Counted from the first letter of the stretch, positions 19,124 through 30,457 are shown. The stretch: DNA of 35,049 nucleotides from an uncultured Plesiomonas sp. (GCA_947071955.1 CAMTGL010000002.1:1-35049), one strand, 5' to 3'. Numbers and translations are program-made. Notes: generated from the sequence alone by a model not told the origin.

Positions 19124-19125
19124 AA

Positions 19126-20079
19126 TTAATCGGCTACCGTCTGGTAATTCGGGTGCTGCTGCAACAGAAAGTGGTCGGTTTCATGTCGCCATGGAATTGA
19201 TGGCTGCGCACCAAAGCGAGTGACCGAAATGGCTGCCGCAGCATGGGCAAAGCGGATCGCCTCAGGCAATGTTTTTTGCTCAAGCATCGCAGTGACTAAT
19301 GCGCCATTAAAGGTATCTCCGGCTGCAGTGGTATCGAGCGCCTGTACCCTAAATCCTGGGATCACTTCACCGGTCTGCCCCTGTTGGCTGACCCAGACAC
19401 CACGAGCACCGAGGGTAATCAACACCGTTGCAATGCCTTTGGCGTGCAGAAGTTGAGCGGCTCGCGCGGCATCGGCATCAGCATCCACTTTAATACCGGT
19501 TAAGCACTCGGCTTCGGTTTCATTCGGGGTGATAATATCGACCAGTGCCAGCAATTCATCGGGCAATGGGCGGGCTGGAGCAGGGTTTAAGATCACCTGA
19601 GTACCGGCAGATTTGGCGCAACGGGCAGCACTGATAATAGCCTCAAGCGGTGTTTCCAGTTGCATCAGCAGGGCATCAGCCTCTTCAATTAACGGCAAAT
19701 GTGGTTGCAGGCGATCTGGCGTCAGAGCGGCGTTGGCTTCTGCCGCAATACCAATGCTGTTTTCGCCAAGCTCAGTGACAAAAATCATCGCCACGCCGGT
19801 ATTCATGCCCGGAATAGCGCTGACACCCTGTACATCAATACCATCACGTACAAATTGCTCGCGCATCCGCAGACCAATGTCATCATCGCCCACACAGGCA
19901 ATAAAGCCAACCTGAGCGCCTAAACGCCCAGCGGCCACGGCCTGATTCGCCCCTTTCCCGCCGTATACTATCTGGTAATGGCGGCCAGTCAGCGTTTCGC
20001 CCGGACGTGGAAAATGGTTTACTGACAGAATATGGTCGGCATTCACACTGCCCAAGACCACTAATTTTCGGCTATTCAT
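19126..20079 (-). CDS. rbsK: Ribokinase RbsK (PfkB family)
   Basis: VVLGSVNADHILSVNHFPRPGETL, GGKGANQAVAAGRLG, DTTAAGDTFNGAL; track ORF extends to 20127 but homology begins at MNSRKLVVLG (20079). Confidence 0.96.
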   Translation of the reverse strand: MNSRKLVVLGSVNADHILSVNHFPRPGETLTGRHYQIVYGGKGANQAVAAGRLGAQVGFIACVGDDDIGLRMREQFVRDGIDVQGVSAIPGMNTGVAMIFVTELGENSIGIAAEANAALTPDRLQPHLPLIEEADALLMQLETPLEAIISAARCAKSAGTQVILNPAPARPLPDELLALVDIITPNETEAECLTGIKVDADADAARAAQLLHAKGIATVLITLGARGVWVSQQGQTGEVIPGFRVQALDTTAAGDTFNGALVTAMLEQKTLPEAIRFAHAAAAISVTRFGAQPSIPWRHETDHFLLQQHPNYQTVAD

Positions 20080-20196
20080 ACAATGACTCTCTGGTTGGAT
20101 CGTGCCTGCGTTGCCTGAACCTATCACGATTTGACGACGGGAAAAGAGGGGCTACGAATAGCAAACCGGTGACGACGCTATTCGCAGCAGCAGGGT

Positions 20197-21084
20197 TTAC
20201 TCGGAAACCACTTTCAGGGCTACAGGGATATTGGCATCAACCGGCTGGCCTTTCAGAACTTTATCCGCAGTTTCCACCCCGATCTCACCGATCAGTTCAG
20301 GCTGCTGGGCAATGGTTGCGCCTAACTTACCACGTGATACGGCTTTGATCCCATCCTCTGTACCATCAAACCCGACCACCAGCACCTGATCTTTACCCGC
20401 AGCTTGCAGCGCGCGCAGCGCACCGAGTGCCATTTCATCATTTTGTGCAAATACGGCCTGTACCGTCGGCTGTGCCGCTAAGAGGTTCTCCATCACATTC
20501 AGGCCCTTAGTGCGGTCAAAATCTGCCGGTTGAGCTGCCAGTAAATTGAGCTGATGCTCTGCCACCGCCTGTTTAAAGCCCTGACCACGATCACGGGCAG
20601 CTGATGTACCGGCAATGCCTTCCAATTCAATGACTTTTGCCTGCTTACCTACTTTTTGAGCAATAAAATCACCGGCCATTTTGCCACCCGCGACGTTGTC
20701 AGAGGCAATGTGGCTAACCACGTTGCCCTTCTCTGCACCCCGGTCGAGGGTAATTACCGGAATATTGCTGCGGTTTGCCATGGCAACGGCATTGGCAACG
20801 GCGGCAGAGTCAGTTGGGTTAATCAGCAGTACTTTCACGCCACGCACGGTCAAATCTTCCACATTCGCCAGCTCTTTTGCCGGATCATTTTGCGAGTCGA
20901 GCACGATAATGTTGTAACCGAGCGCTTTGGCTTTTTTCTCTGCCCCCTCTTTCATGGTCACGAAAAAAGGGTTGTTCAGTGTCGACACCACCATGGCAAT
21001 GGTATCGGCAGCCAACGCATTTGCGCTCAGAGTGGCACTCAGTACGGCAGCAGAAACGAAGGTTGCTAACTTTTTGATGTTCAT
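20197..21084 (-). CDS. rbsB: Ribose ABC transporter substrate-binding protein RbsB
   Basis: Signal peptide [25 protein letters not shown] then [26 protein letters not shown]; start revised from 21153 to 21084. Confidence 0.97.
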   Translation of the reverse strand: MNIKKLATFVSAAVLSATLSANALAADTIAMVVSTLNNPFFVTMKEGAEKKAKALGYNIIVLDSQNDPAKELANVEDLTVRGVKVLLINPTDSAAVANAVAMANRSNIPVITLDRGAEKGNVVSHIASDNVAGGKMAGDFIAQKVGKQAKVIELEGIAGTSAARDRGQGFKQAVAEHQLNLLAAQPADFDRTKGLNVMENLLAAQPTVQAVFAQNDEMALGALRALQAAGKDQVLVVGFDGTEDGIKAVSRGKLGATIAQQPELIGEIGVETADKVLKGQPVDANIPVALKVVSE

Positions 21085-21152
21085 CGCTATATTCCTTATC
21101 ATTATTATCAGAGGTAACGTAAAAACGTGGGTTAAACAGGCCGTACTGCGCA

Positions 21153-22136
21153 CTATTTACCGCTTTTGTTATCCACCAGAACCGCCAGCAAAATCACCAC
21201 GGCTTTTGCTATCATCTGGTAATAAGAAGAGACATCTAACAGATTCAATGCGTTGTTCAAAAAGCCGATAATCAACGCACCGACCAGTGTTCCCATGATC
21301 CGGCCTTTACCGCCAGCTAAACTGGTGCCACCCAGTACTACCGCTGCAATCGCATCCAACTCATAGCCCGTACCCGCTGTCGGCTGCGCAGAAGAGAGGC
21401 GGGAGGTGACAATCAAACCAGCCAGTGCCGCCAGCATGCCGCACAGGGCATACACCGCAATTTTTACCCGATCAACATTGATACCCGATAAGCGGGTCGC
21501 CGACTCATTGCCACCAAGAGCATAGATATAGCGCCCCATGCGGGTATGGTTGAGCATGTACCACGCACCGGCAAACACCAGCACCATCAGCCAAATCGGT
21601 ACCGGAATACCAAACAGATAGCCAGTACCCAGCCACGCAAATGCATCGGCAGAGTCAGAGAATCCGGTGCTGACCGGTCGGCCTTCGGTATAAACCAGTG
21701 TCGCGCCGCGCAGCAAGGTCATGGTGACTAAGGTGGCAATAAATGCCTGCACTTTGCCTTTGGCGATCACCACACCGGTTGCGCCGCCAAGCAGTGCGCC
21801 AAGCCCTAATGCCGCGGGGATCACCACCCAAACTGGCAACTCCAGTCCCACCAACGTGGCCGCCACCGCGCCGCACAGCGCCAAAACTGAGCCGACCGAC
21901 AGATCAATACCGGCAGTCAAAATCACCAGCGTCATTCCGACCGCAATAATGGCGTTGACCGAGGTCTGGCGCAGAATATTGAGCAGGTTATCAACGGCAA
22001 AAAAATTTGGATTCAGGAAAGAGACCACTGCAATCAACACCAGCAGTGCGATCAGGGATTTTTGCTCTAACAGCCACGCTTTACTGATGTAACGCGATGG
22101 GGTCGGATCGTTGCTTTTCATACTCTGCACACTCAT
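21153..22136 (-). CDS. rbsC: Ribose ABC transporter permease RbsC
   Basis: 327 aa; [30 protein letters not shown] and [33 protein letters not shown]. Confidence 0.97.
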   Translation of the reverse strand: MSVQSMKSNDPTPSRYISKAWLLEQKSLIALLVLIAVVSFLNPNFFAVDNLLNILRQTSVNAIIAVGMTLVILTAGIDLSVGSVLALCGAVAATLVGLELPVWVVIPAALGLGALLGGATGVVIAKGKVQAFIATLVTMTLLRGATLVYTEGRPVSTGFSDSADAFAWLGTGYLFGIPVPIWLMVLVFAGAWYMLNHTRMGRYIYALGGNESATRLSGINVDRVKIAVYALCGMLAALAGLIVTSRLSSAQPTAGTGYELDAIAAVVLGGTSLAGGKGRIMGTLVGALIIGFLNNALNLLDVSSYYQMIAKAVVILLAVLVDNKSGK

Positions 22137-23638
22137 GCTGCTTGTCCTGCGGGTTTGCCAACGGCGGCGGCCATCAGCGTCTCTTGGGTTGCGGTTTCAC
22201 GGGTAAACTCGCCGCTAATCCGCCCTTCGTGCATCACCAATACACGGTCACTCATTCCCAGCACCTCGGGCATTTCAGAAGAGACCAAAATGATGCTCAA
22301 TCCGTCGCGCTTAAACTGGTTAATCAACTGATAAATCTCTTTTTTCGCGCCAACATCTACCCCGCGGGTCGGCTCATCTAAAATCAGCACTTTCGGGCGG
22401 GTCATCAACCCGCGGGCAATCGCCACTTTCTGCTGGTTTCCGCCTGACAGCAGACCAATGGGCTGCTCCATGCTGGGGGTTTTTATGGCAAATAAGCGGA
22501 TAAAATCACCCACCGCCTGCTGCTCTTCGCGCTGGCGCAGTGCCCATGCCGAGCTGAAATAGTTCAGTGCCGTCAGCGTCATATTCTCTTTGACCGACAT
22601 ACCCAGCACCAGACCATCGCCTTTACGATCTTCTGAGATATAGACAATTCCTTGCTGCAACCCCTGCTCTGGTGAGCGAATTTGTACCGGTTTGCCATCG
22701 AGTTGCAACGTGCCTTGTTGTCGTGGCAGTGCGCCATACAGCACCTTCATCAGCTCAGTTCGCCCAGCCCCCATCAGGCCAGAAACCCCGAGGATCTCCC
22801 CCTGATACAGGCTGAAACTGACATTGCTGACACCCGCACCACTGATATTGTCAGCCTGCAAACGCAGCGGACCACGCGGCTGAGTCAGGCGCGGGTACTG
22901 CTCATCAAGCTTACGCCCGACCATCATCTCTATCAGGCTGTCTTCATTTAAACTCTCTACGGTACGCTCGCCGATAAACTGGCCATCGCGCAGCACGGTG
23001 ACATCATCACAAATGGCAAAGATCTCTTTTAAGCGATGCGAGATATACACGATGCCACGCCCTTCGGCTTTCAGTTCACGGATCACCGCAAACAGCGCCT
23101 CGGTTTCGGTATCAGTCAGCGCGTCGGTTGGCTCATCCATAATGATCACGCGTGACTCAAAGCTGATGGCCTTGGCAATTTCAACCATCTGCTGTTCGCC
23201 AATGGAGAGATCGGCCAATAACTGGCGGCTACTGTGGCGCACATTCAGCCGAGCCAGCAGTTGATCCGCTTTTGCATACATAGTCGGCCAGTCTATCTGA
23301 CCAAAACGGCCGAGAAATTCGCGGCCTAAGAAGATATTCTCGGCAATGGTCAACTGCGGGATCAGGTTCAACTCTTGGTGGATGATACTAATACCCGCTT
23401 CCTGTGAGGCTTTCGGGCCACTAAAACTGGCGGCTTGCCCGAGGTAGTTCAGCGTACCGGCATCTTTTTGGTAGATCCCAGTCAGCACTTTCATGAGGGT
23501 TGATTTTCCCGCGCCGTTTTCGCCCATCAGCGCCATCACACGGCTGCCATACACTGACAAACTTGCACCAGAGAGCGCCTTCACGCCGGGAAAGGCTTTA
23601 TCAATACCGCTTAACTGCAGTAACAGGGTGTCAGACAT
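22133..23638 (-). CDS. rbsA: Ribose ABC transporter ATP-binding protein RbsA
   Basis: Two ABC domains ([24 protein letters not shown]); start revised to [18 protein letters not shown] with GAGGAAA RBS. Confidence 0.97.
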   Translation of the reverse strand: MSDTLLLQLSGIDKAFPGVKALSGASLSVYGSRVMALMGENGAGKSTLMKVLTGIYQKDAGTLNYLGQAASFSGPKASQEAGISIIHQELNLIPQLTIAENIFLGREFLGRFGQIDWPTMYAKADQLLARLNVRHSSRQLLADLSIGEQQMVEIAKAISFESRVIIMDEPTDALTDTETEALFAVIRELKAEGRGIVYISHRLKEIFAICDDVTVLRDGQFIGERTVESLNEDSLIEMMVGRKLDEQYPRLTQPRGPLRLQADNISGAGVSNVSFSLYQGEILGVSGLMGAGRTELMKVLYGALPRQQGTLQLDGKPVQIRSPEQGLQQGIVYISEDRKGDGLVLGMSVKENMTLTALNYFSSAWALRQREEQQAVGDFIRLFAIKTPSMEQPIGLLSGGNQQKVAIARGLMTRPKVLILDEPTRGVDVGAKKEIYQLINQFKRDGLSIILVSSEMPEVLGMSDRVLVMHEGRISGEFTRETATQETLMAAAVGKPAGQAA

Positions 23639-23648
23639 AACCGTTTCC

Positions 23649-24068
23649 TCAGAACACCACACCGGAGTAAAAAATCACGTTGGCATACGCCGTACACTCA
23701 CCGCTGCGTACCACACCACTGCTGCTGCGGGTGCGCACTTTGAAGGCTTCATGTGGCACATACTCAATGCGAATGGTATTCCCCTGCTGCACACCGAGCT
23801 GAGTCAAATGATCGACCACTTGTGCATGCAGTTGCGGGTTGACGCTGATGAACTCTTCAGCCATCAGCACCGCTTCAACCTGCATTTCATAGGTGATGGC
23901 GCTCATCACCTGCATGAATGAGGGCACGCCGGCTGAAACGGCCAGATCAATACGCTGCGGATCTGCGGGGATTGGCAGACCGGCATCACATAGCGTCAGA
24001 CCATCGGTATGCCCAAGGCGGGCAATTAGGTGGGATAATTCGGCATTTAACAGAAAACTTTTCTTCAT
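23649..24068 (-). CDS. rbsD: D-ribose pyranase RbsD
   Basis: 139 aa from [34 protein letters not shown]; track ORF extends upstream but homology starts at 24068. Confidence 0.95.
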   Translation of the reverse strand: MKKSFLLNAELSHLIARLGHTDGLTLCDAGLPIPADPQRIDLAVSAGVPSFMQVMSAITYEMQVEAVLMAEEFISVNPQLHAQVVDHLTQLGVQQGNTIRIEYVPHEAFKVRTRSSSGVVRSGECTAYANVIFYSGVVF

Positions 24069-24102
24069 GGCCGTTACTCGCAGCAAAAGGCTAAAAACAG
24101 GC

Positions 24103-24118
24103 ATCGAAACGTTTCGAT
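24103..24118. promoter_or_regulatory. RbsR (LacI-family) operator
   Basis: Perfect 16-bp palindrome ATCGAAACGTTTCGAT just upstream of rbsD; core CGAAACGTTTCG as in the E. coli rbs operator. Confidence 0.85.
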
Positions 24119-24126
24119 ATGCAGTA

Positions 24127-24154
24127 ATTAAAGCACATTGCAGCAAAACGACAA
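24127..24154 (-). promoter_or_regulatory. Putative rbs operon promoter
   Basis: Minus strand: -35 TTGTCG (24149-24154), 16-bp spacer, -10 TTTAAT (24127-24132); predicted start lies at the edge of the RbsR palindrome. Confidence 0.5.
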
Positions 24155-24266
24155 TCAGGATCAGATAAAGTGTGACGCAAACGATAAACTTTATGCTAAA
24201 ACTTTTAGCCGGATCGGTTAAGCAGCAGGGCAAAAGTATGCATCAAGATGAGAATAGCAGTGAATA

Positions 24267-25004
24267 TTAGCGGCGGGATGTTGATGTATCGCCGCCCGCA
24301 GAATGGCGGGGTTGGCGTGGCTGATGGTGCGGGGCAACCTCTTCACCAAAGCTTATCCAGCGCAAATGCTGATCGCATACCGCCCGATAACCGACCGCAA
24401 CCGCCTGAAAACCCACGGCAGGGTCATACTCTCGGTTAATGTGGTGATGCCCGTGAAACAGTTGCCGCACGCCAAGTGAGCGCGCAACATTATCGATCAC
24501 CTGAAAGCCACGCGGATGAGCCGCGGGCGCTTCGTGGGTGACTAAGATATCAGCCTGCTGTTGGCTTAATCCCTCCAGATCTGAGGGAAAGAGTGTAGTG
24601 CGGTGGCGCAGAGGCAGACCGCCGCGCCATAACTGGCCCTGCTCTAAATGCTGGCAGTAGTGAATCGGGTCAAAAAACATCGGCTTGTAGGGCGGCATCC
24701 AGATCTGACCGCGAAACACGCCGCCCAGACCGGCAACCCGCACACCCGCAATCTCAACCACCCGCCCGTGCAGATTACGCCCGCCAAACGCACCACTGAA
24801 CAGCGCCTCATAGGCAGCCACTGAAAGACTGTCATGGTTACCGGGAATAAACCAGACCTCGGTGACCTCTTCCAGCGCCTGCAAATCAGCCGACGATTGC
24901 AAGGCCAAATCACCCAAAATGACCAGTGCATCGGGCTTTTCCGCTTGCACCAAGGGTAATAAGTAAGCCAAAGAACCGTGAGGGTCGCCTGCAAACCAAA
25001 TCAC
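24267..25004 (-). CDS. Calcineurin-like metallophosphoesterase
   Basis: 245 aa; GDPHG, LGDLAL, GNHD, THEAP, GHHH metallophosphatase motifs. Confidence 0.88.
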   Translation of the reverse strand: MIWFAGDPHGSLAYLLPLVQAEKPDALVILGDLALQSSADLQALEEVTEVWFIPGNHDSLSVAAYEALFSGAFGGRNLHGRVVEIAGVRVAGLGGVFRGQIWMPPYKPMFFDPIHYCQHLEQGQLWRGGLPLRHRTTLFPSDLEGLSQQQADILVTHEAPAAHPRGFQVIDNVARSLGVRQLFHGHHHINREYDPAVGFQAVAVGYRAVCDQHLRWISFGEEVAPHHQPRQPRHSAGGDTSTSRR

Positions 25005-25058
25005 TTCCTCACCTCACGTCTGCGTTATCTGCTGGTCTTTCACTGTAACCTAATAGAA

Positions 25059-26927
25059 TTATATTTCTACCTGTATACCTAACTCTACCACTCGATTCGG
25101 CGGAATATGGAAAAAGTCGGTAGAACGTAACGCATTTTTGCTCAGCCACATGAAAATCAGACCTCGCAACTGGCCAAACAGTGAGCGTTTTCCCATGATC
25201 AAGGTTTCCCGTGATAAGAAAAATGAGGTGTCCATCAAGCTAAACATCAGGCCTTTCATACAGCAACGGCGGAAAACCTCTTCCACATCGGGAGTCTCTT
25301 TAAAGCCATAGGTGGCGATCACCCGCACAAAACTCGGTGATAACGGCTCTATTTCAATGTGTTGATCGGCGGCCACATACGGCACATCTTCGGTACGAAT
25401 CGTCATCAGTACCACGCGCTCATGCAGCACTTTATTGTGCTTGAGGTTATGCAGTAGGGCATACGGCACGGCATTGGGCGCGCGCGATAAAAAGATGGCG
25501 GTTCCCGGCACTCGGGTTGGCGGATTTTTTTCCAGTGCATTGATCATGGTTTCAAGTGCGCCGTTATTTTCACATAAACGGCGAACCAAGTGAAAACGCT
25601 CACTTTTCCACGTCATCATAATACCGACCATGGTGCAGCCAATCAGCACAGGGAACCAACCACCAGACTCAAGTTTAATCAGGTTCGAAGCAAACAATGG
25701 CAAGTCTATCATTAGCATGAGTATCAGCATCAGCAACACCAGAGGCCGTGGCCAGCGCCAGTTATGCAGCGCTACCACTGACAACAGAATCGAAGTGAGC
25801 ACCATAGTTCCTGTCACCACAATGCCGTAGGCCGAGGCCAGATTACTCGAGTGGCGGAATGTCAGCACCACCAGCACCACCGCGATAAACAGCAGCCAGT
25901 TAACCAGTGGAACATAAATCTGACCGGCCTCCTCTTCTGAGGTGTGCAAAATGGCCATCGGGGGAAGATAGCCTAAACGCACGGCCTGCCGAGTCAGAGA
26001 GAATGCACCAGAAATCACCGCTTGTGAGGCGATAACGGTCGCCAATGTAGCTAAAATGACCAACGGAAACAGTGCCCATTCGGGTGCCAGCATAAAGAAG
26101 GGGTTTTTCACGGCCGCCGGATTACTCAGCAACAGAGCGCCCTGCCCAAAATAGTTCAGTACCAGTGATGGGATCACCAGAATAAACCATGCCAGCCGAA
26201 TAGGTTTAGTGCCAAAGTGCCCCATATCGGCATATAACGCCTCTGCTCCGGTCACCGCCAGCACCACCGAACCGAGGGCAAAAAAGGCCAGCATTTTGTG
26301 CGCCCAGAAAAAATCGAGCGCCCAACGCGGATCGAGCGCCTGCAACACTTCCGGATGCATAGCGATTCCACGGATCCCCATCAGCGCCAGCACACTAAAC
26401 CAAACCAGCATTACCGGACCAAACACCTTGCCAACCAGACTGGTACCATGGCGTTGGATCATAAACAGGACGGTTAATACGGCAATACCAATCGGCAGGA
26501 TATAAGGGTCAAATGCCGGCGTGATCAGCTCTAACCCTTCCATCGCAGAAAGTACCGAAATGGCAGGGGTAATAATTCCGTCACCGTAGAAAAAACCCGC
26601 ACCAATCAGCCCCAGCACCAAAATAATGGCAGTAGTGCGCGGCTGGGTGCGCCGACCAGCCAACGACATCAGCGTCAGAATACCGCCCTCACCGGCATTG
26701 TCAGCACGCATCACAAAGCAGATATATTTGACCGAGACTACCAGCATCAGCACCCAGAAGATGGTGGAGAGAAAGCCATAGATCACCGATTGGGTGACGC
26801 CCAATCCAGCCATCGACAAAATACACTCGCGCAGGGTATATAACGGGCTGGTACCGATATCCCCATACACTACGCCGATGGCGGCCAGCGTCAGTGCCGG
26901 CATGTTTTTCTTATGCTCAGTTTGCAT
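25059..26927 (-). CDS. kup: Low-affinity K+ transporter Kup (TrkD)
   Basis: 622 aa; [42 protein letters not shown] and C-terminal [15 protein letters not shown] as in E. coli Kup. Confidence 0.97.
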   Translation of the reverse strand: MQTEHKKNMPALTLAAIGVVYGDIGTSPLYTLRECILSMAGLGVTQSVIYGFLSTIFWVLMLVVSVKYICFVMRADNAGEGGILTLMSLAGRRTQPRTTAIILVLGLIGAGFFYGDGIITPAISVLSAMEGLELITPAFDPYILPIGIAVLTVLFMIQRHGTSLVGKVFGPVMLVWFSVLALMGIRGIAMHPEVLQALDPRWALDFFWAHKMLAFFALGSVVLAVTGAEALYADMGHFGTKPIRLAWFILVIPSLVLNYFGQGALLLSNPAAVKNPFFMLAPEWALFPLVILATLATVIASQAVISGAFSLTRQAVRLGYLPPMAILHTSEEEAGQIYVPLVNWLLFIAVVLVVLTFRHSSNLASAYGIVVTGTMVLTSILLSVVALHNWRWPRPLVLLMLILMLMIDLPLFASNLIKLESGGWFPVLIGCTMVGIMMTWKSERFHLVRRLCENNGALETMINALEKNPPTRVPGTAIFLSRAPNAVPYALLHNLKHNKVLHERVVLMTIRTEDVPYVAADQHIEIEPLSPSFVRVIATYGFKETPDVEEVFRRCCMKGLMFSLMDTSFFLSRETLIMGKRSLFGQLRGLIFMWLSKNALRSTDFFHIPPNRVVELGIQVEI

Positions 26928-27177
26928 TGTTAAATCCAGTCACTGTCTCTTTTTTGATGATCCGTAATCTGTACCGGCCTATGTTGCGCAATGGTAGCAG
27001 ACTCTGCCTCAGCCCCGTTATCGCTGACGGCACTTCCTATTTAGTAATTTGTAACGAATTAGTGGCCAAATAATGGCATTGGTAAATTGCAGAAAGTAGT
27101 TTCAGGCGTTACTATTTTCAGTGTCAGCTATATTTGTCTGATAAAAACCCAATTTTGTACGTAGATTACTGCCTATC

Positions 27178-27666
27178 ATGCCAAAACCCAAACTTCCAAT
27201 TGAAACCTTGTTAGAACGTGCAAGGCAGCTAGACCATTCCGATGCACGGCAAGCGATTATTCTGTGCCGTTTACTGCAACATACGCACAACCAGTTGCTC
27301 AGTCAGCACAATGAAGCACTCAAGCAGTACCAGATCAATGATTCTCTCTTTACTGCACTGATTCTGCTGTACACCAGCGAAGGTTACACCTTGCAACCTT
27401 CCGATCTGAGTACGCTCCTCAATACATCACGCACCAGTGCTACGCGGATTGCTGATGAAATGGAAGCGCGCGGGTGGATTTCCCGCCAGCTGGTGGCCGG
27501 TGATCGGCGCTGTTTTCAGTTAACGTTAACTGCGCAGGGGCTTGATTTTATGCATGCTATCTTGCCACCTGAGCGTGAGCGGCTGTGCGCACTCTGGTCA
27601 CCGTTTACGCCCGATGAGCGGGCACAATTTGAACATCTACTCCACAAACTTTTGTTACAGATCTGA
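27178..27666 (+). CDS. emrR: MarR-family repressor EmrR/MprA
   Basis: 162 aa; SDLSTLLNTSRTSATRIADEMEARGWISR...DRRC wHTH as in EmrR; immediately upstream of emrAB. Confidence 0.9.
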   Translation: MPKPKLPIETLLERARQLDHSDARQAIILCRLLQHTHNQLLSQHNEALKQYQINDSLFTALILLYTSEGYTLQPSDLSTLLNTSRTSATRIADEMEARGWISRQLVAGDRRCFQLTLTAQGLDFMHAILPPERERLCALWSPFTPDERAQFEHLLHKLLLQI

Positions 27667-27673
27667 GAAGGAC

Positions 27674-28843
27674 ATGAACACCATGACAGCGCCAAGCACG
27701 CCGCCGATCAGCGCCAAAAAAACCGTCCGTAAACGTGCCATGCTCGCGGTATCGGCGCTGTTTATTCTGGCCGCCGCCGCCTATTTTGCTTACTGGTATC
27801 TGGAGCTGCGCCACTATCAGCAGACTGATGATGCGTATGTGGCGGGTAATATCATTCCCATCAACACCCAGATAACCGGCAGCGTTACCGCCATTTTTGC
27901 CGATGATAACGGCAAAGTGCTGGCCGGACAGCCGTTAGTCACACTCGATAGTACCGATGCAACGCTGGCGCTGGAACAGGCGAAAACACAATTGGCTGAA
28001 ACCGTGCGCAATACCCACAAACTGATGTTGGATGTCCGCCAGTTACAGGCCAACGTGGAAGCCCGCGCAGTGATCCTGTCGCAAGCAATGTCTGATCTAA
28101 AACGGTTCAGCACACTCGGCCGTAGCGATGCTATCTCACAACAAGATCTGCAACATGCCCAAAATGCGGTGCGTCAGGCACAAGCAGAGCTGACCGCCGC
28201 CCAGCAGCAGTTGAATGCCACTCAAGCGCTGGTACTCAATACTCCGCTGGCCGCCCAACCTGCGATAAAACATGCGGTAGAAGGGGTAAAACAGGCGTGG
28301 ATTAATCTTCAGCGCACCACGATTGTTAGCCCGAGTGAAGGTTACGTGGCAAAACGATCGGTACAAGTGGGCAGCTACATTGCTCCGGGCAACCCACTGA
28401 TGGCGGTGATCCCGCTGCAAAATGTCTGGGTAAATGCCAACTTCAAAGAGACACAACTGCAAAATATGCGGATCGGGCAGCCGGTCACGCTAATCTCCGA
28501 TTTTTATGGTGAAAAAACCGTTTATCACGGCACGGTACAGGGCTTGTCTGCCGGTACGGGCAGTGCGTTTTCTCTGCTGCCACCGCAAAATGCAACCGGC
28601 AACTGGATTAAAGTAGTACAGCGCCTGCCGGTACGCATTCAGCTTGATGCCGCAGAGCTGACTGCACACCCGCTGCGGGTTGGTCTATCAATGACCGTCA
28701 ACGTCAATACCCTAGATCATTCTGGGGCAGAGTTGGCAGAAAAACCGCAACAAACTGCCACTGCCAGCACACAGGCACTGGATATCAATATGGCACCGAT
28801 AGAGCAGAACATTGCCGCTATCCTTACCCAAAATCAGGGATAA
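27674..28843 (+). CDS. emrA: Multidrug efflux membrane-fusion protein EmrA
   Basis: HlyD-family: TM segment then YQQTDDAYVAGNIIPINTQITGSV; start revised to ATG 27674 preceded by GAAGGA. Confidence 0.93.
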   Translation: MNTMTAPSTPPISAKKTVRKRAMLAVSALFILAAAAYFAYWYLELRHYQQTDDAYVAGNIIPINTQITGSVTAIFADDNGKVLAGQPLVTLDSTDATLALEQAKTQLAETVRNTHKLMLDVRQLQANVEARAVILSQAMSDLKRFSTLGRSDAISQQDLQHAQNAVRQAQAELTAAQQQLNATQALVLNTPLAAQPAIKHAVEGVKQAWINLQRTTIVSPSEGYVAKRSVQVGSYIAPGNPLMAVIPLQNVWVNANFKETQLQNMRIGQPVTLISDFYGEKTVYHGTVQGLSAGTGSAFSLLPPQNATGNWIKVVQRLPVRIQLDAAELTAHPLRVGLSMTVNVNTLDHSGAELAEKPQQTATASTQALDINMAPIEQNIAAILTQNQG

Positions 28844-28852
28844 GGGGTCAGC

Positions 28853-30385
28853 ATGCAAAAGCCATTAGAGGGCAAAGCACTGGTCTGGGCAACGCTGGCG
28901 CTGTCGCTGGCGACCTTTATGCAGGTGCTTGACTCCTCAATTGCCAACGTTGCCATTCCGACGATCTCCGGCAGTCTGGGGGCATCAACCACACAAGGCA
29001 CATGGGTTATTACCTCGTTTGGCGTGGCCAATGCTATTTCACTGCCACTCACCGGTTGGTTTGCCAAGCGTTTTGGCGAGGTGAAGCTGTTTATCGCCTC
29101 AACGATTTTGTTCACCTTATTCTCGTGGTTGTGCGGTGTCTCATCCTCACTCGAGATGCTGATTTTTTTCCGAGTGATGCAGGGGCTAGTCTCTGGCCCA
29201 ATGATCCCGCTATCACAAAGCCTGTTGCTGTCAAACTATCCACCAGCAAAACGGGCTATTGCACTGGCGCTCTGGTCGATGACGGTGATCGTTGCCCCGA
29301 TTTGTGGGCCGGTGCTTGGCGGTTATATCAGTGATAATTTCCACTGGGCATGGATATTCTTTATCAACGTTCCAGTCGGTATTTTTGTGGTGTTGTTAAC
29401 CCGTAAGGTGCTGGCAGGGCGTGAAACCGAACGTGAATATAAACCGATGGATATGGTCGGGCTGGGCTTGATGGTCATCGGGGTAGGTAGCCTACAAATC
29501 ATGCTCGATCAGGGGCGTGAGCTCGGCTGGTTTAACTCTAATGAGATACTGATCCTAGCCGTAACCGCCGCCGTAGCGCTCTCATTTTTTATCATCTGGG
29601 AGCTGACCGACGATAATCCGGTGATCGATTTATCGCTGTTTGGCTACCGCAACTTTACCATTGCGGTGATCTGTACCAGCTTGGGTTATATGATCTACTT
29701 TGGGGTGATTGTGCTGCTGCCGCTGCTGATGCAGACCAACCTCGGCTATACCGCATCGTGGGCTGGGTGGGCTTCAGCTCCGGTCGGGTTTATTCCGCTG
29801 TTTTTATCTCCACTCATTGGTAAATATGCGAATAAAATCGATATGCGGGTGCTGGTCAGCATCAGCTTTCTGGTCTATTCCGGCTGCTTTTTCTGGCGCG
29901 CAACGCTGTTTACCACCGATATTAGCTTTGAGTGGATTGTCTGGCCGCAGTTTGTACAGGGTATTGCAGTGGCCTGCTTCTTTATGCCGCTGACTACCAT
30001 TACACTGTCAGGGTTACCGGCTAATCAACTGGCCAATGCCACCAGTTTGTCGAACTTTATGCGTACACTGGCCGGCTCTATTGGTACATCCATCACAACC
30101 ACGTTGTGGGATAACGGTGAAGCGGTAAACCAAAATTACCTGACTGAACATGTGAACCCTTACAATCCAGCCGCACAACAAGCGCTACATGGCTTGCAAA
30201 GTGCTGGACTAAGTGCCCAACAATCGGCTGGTATGTTGGCCAACCAGATCACACAACAAAGCTATATTCTGTCGGCCAACACTATCTTTACCCTGTGTGG
30301 AGCGCTGTTTATCGGCCTACTGGTGCTGATCTGGTTTGCCAAACCGCCATTTAACGCCGGAGGCGGCAACAGCGGCGCGCACTAA
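28853..30385 (+). CDS. emrB: Multidrug efflux MFS transporter EmrB (DHA2)
   Basis: 510 aa; LATFMQVLDSSIANVAIPTISGSLGAS, LTGWFAKRFGEVKLF; downstream of emrA. Confidence 0.95.
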   Translation: MQKPLEGKALVWATLALSLATFMQVLDSSIANVAIPTISGSLGASTTQGTWVITSFGVANAISLPLTGWFAKRFGEVKLFIASTILFTLFSWLCGVSSSLEMLIFFRVMQGLVSGPMIPLSQSLLLSNYPPAKRAIALALWSMTVIVAPICGPVLGGYISDNFHWAWIFFINVPVGIFVVLLTRKVLAGRETEREYKPMDMVGLGLMVIGVGSLQIMLDQGRELGWFNSNEILILAVTAAVALSFFIIWELTDDNPVIDLSLFGYRNFTIAVICTSLGYMIYFGVIVLLPLLMQTNLGYTASWAGWASAPVGFIPLFLSPLIGKYANKIDMRVLVSISFLVYSGCFFWRATLFTTDISFEWIVWPQFVQGIAVACFFMPLTTITLSGLPANQLANATSLSNFMRTLAGSIGTSITTTLWDNGEAVNQNYLTEHVNPYNPAAQQALHGLQSAGLSAQQSAGMLANQITQQSYILSANTIFTLCGALFIGLLVLIWFAKPPFNAGGGNSGAH

Positions 30386-30411
30386 CAGTATTCATCTCAT
30401 ATTAATGCTAA

Positions 30412-30439
30412 ACCCGCAGGCGTATTTTTACCTGCGGGT
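30412..30439. terminator. Terminator between convergent emrB and lysR gene
   Basis: Perfect 9-bp inverted repeat ACCCGCAGG-cgtattttta-CCTGCGGGT. Confidence 0.75.
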
Positions 30440-30457
30440 CTAATCGTAAGACCTAAA

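Noticed and set aside
20656-21069. 137 aa plus-strand ORF antisense to rbsB
   Set aside because: His-rich shadow of rbsB; no independent support.
24171-24186. Full CRP site upstream of rbsD
   Set aside because: Only one half (TGTGA) matches; the other half (CGATA) is a poor match, so not listed as a feature.
24069-24233. N-terminal extension of the rbsD ORF
   Set aside because: Contains the RbsR operator and promoter; RbsD homology begins at 24068.
27542-27673. Upstream extension of the emrA ORF overlapping emrR
   Set aside because: Homology and the GAAGGA RBS indicate ATG 27674; the extension is an out-of-frame reading of emrR.
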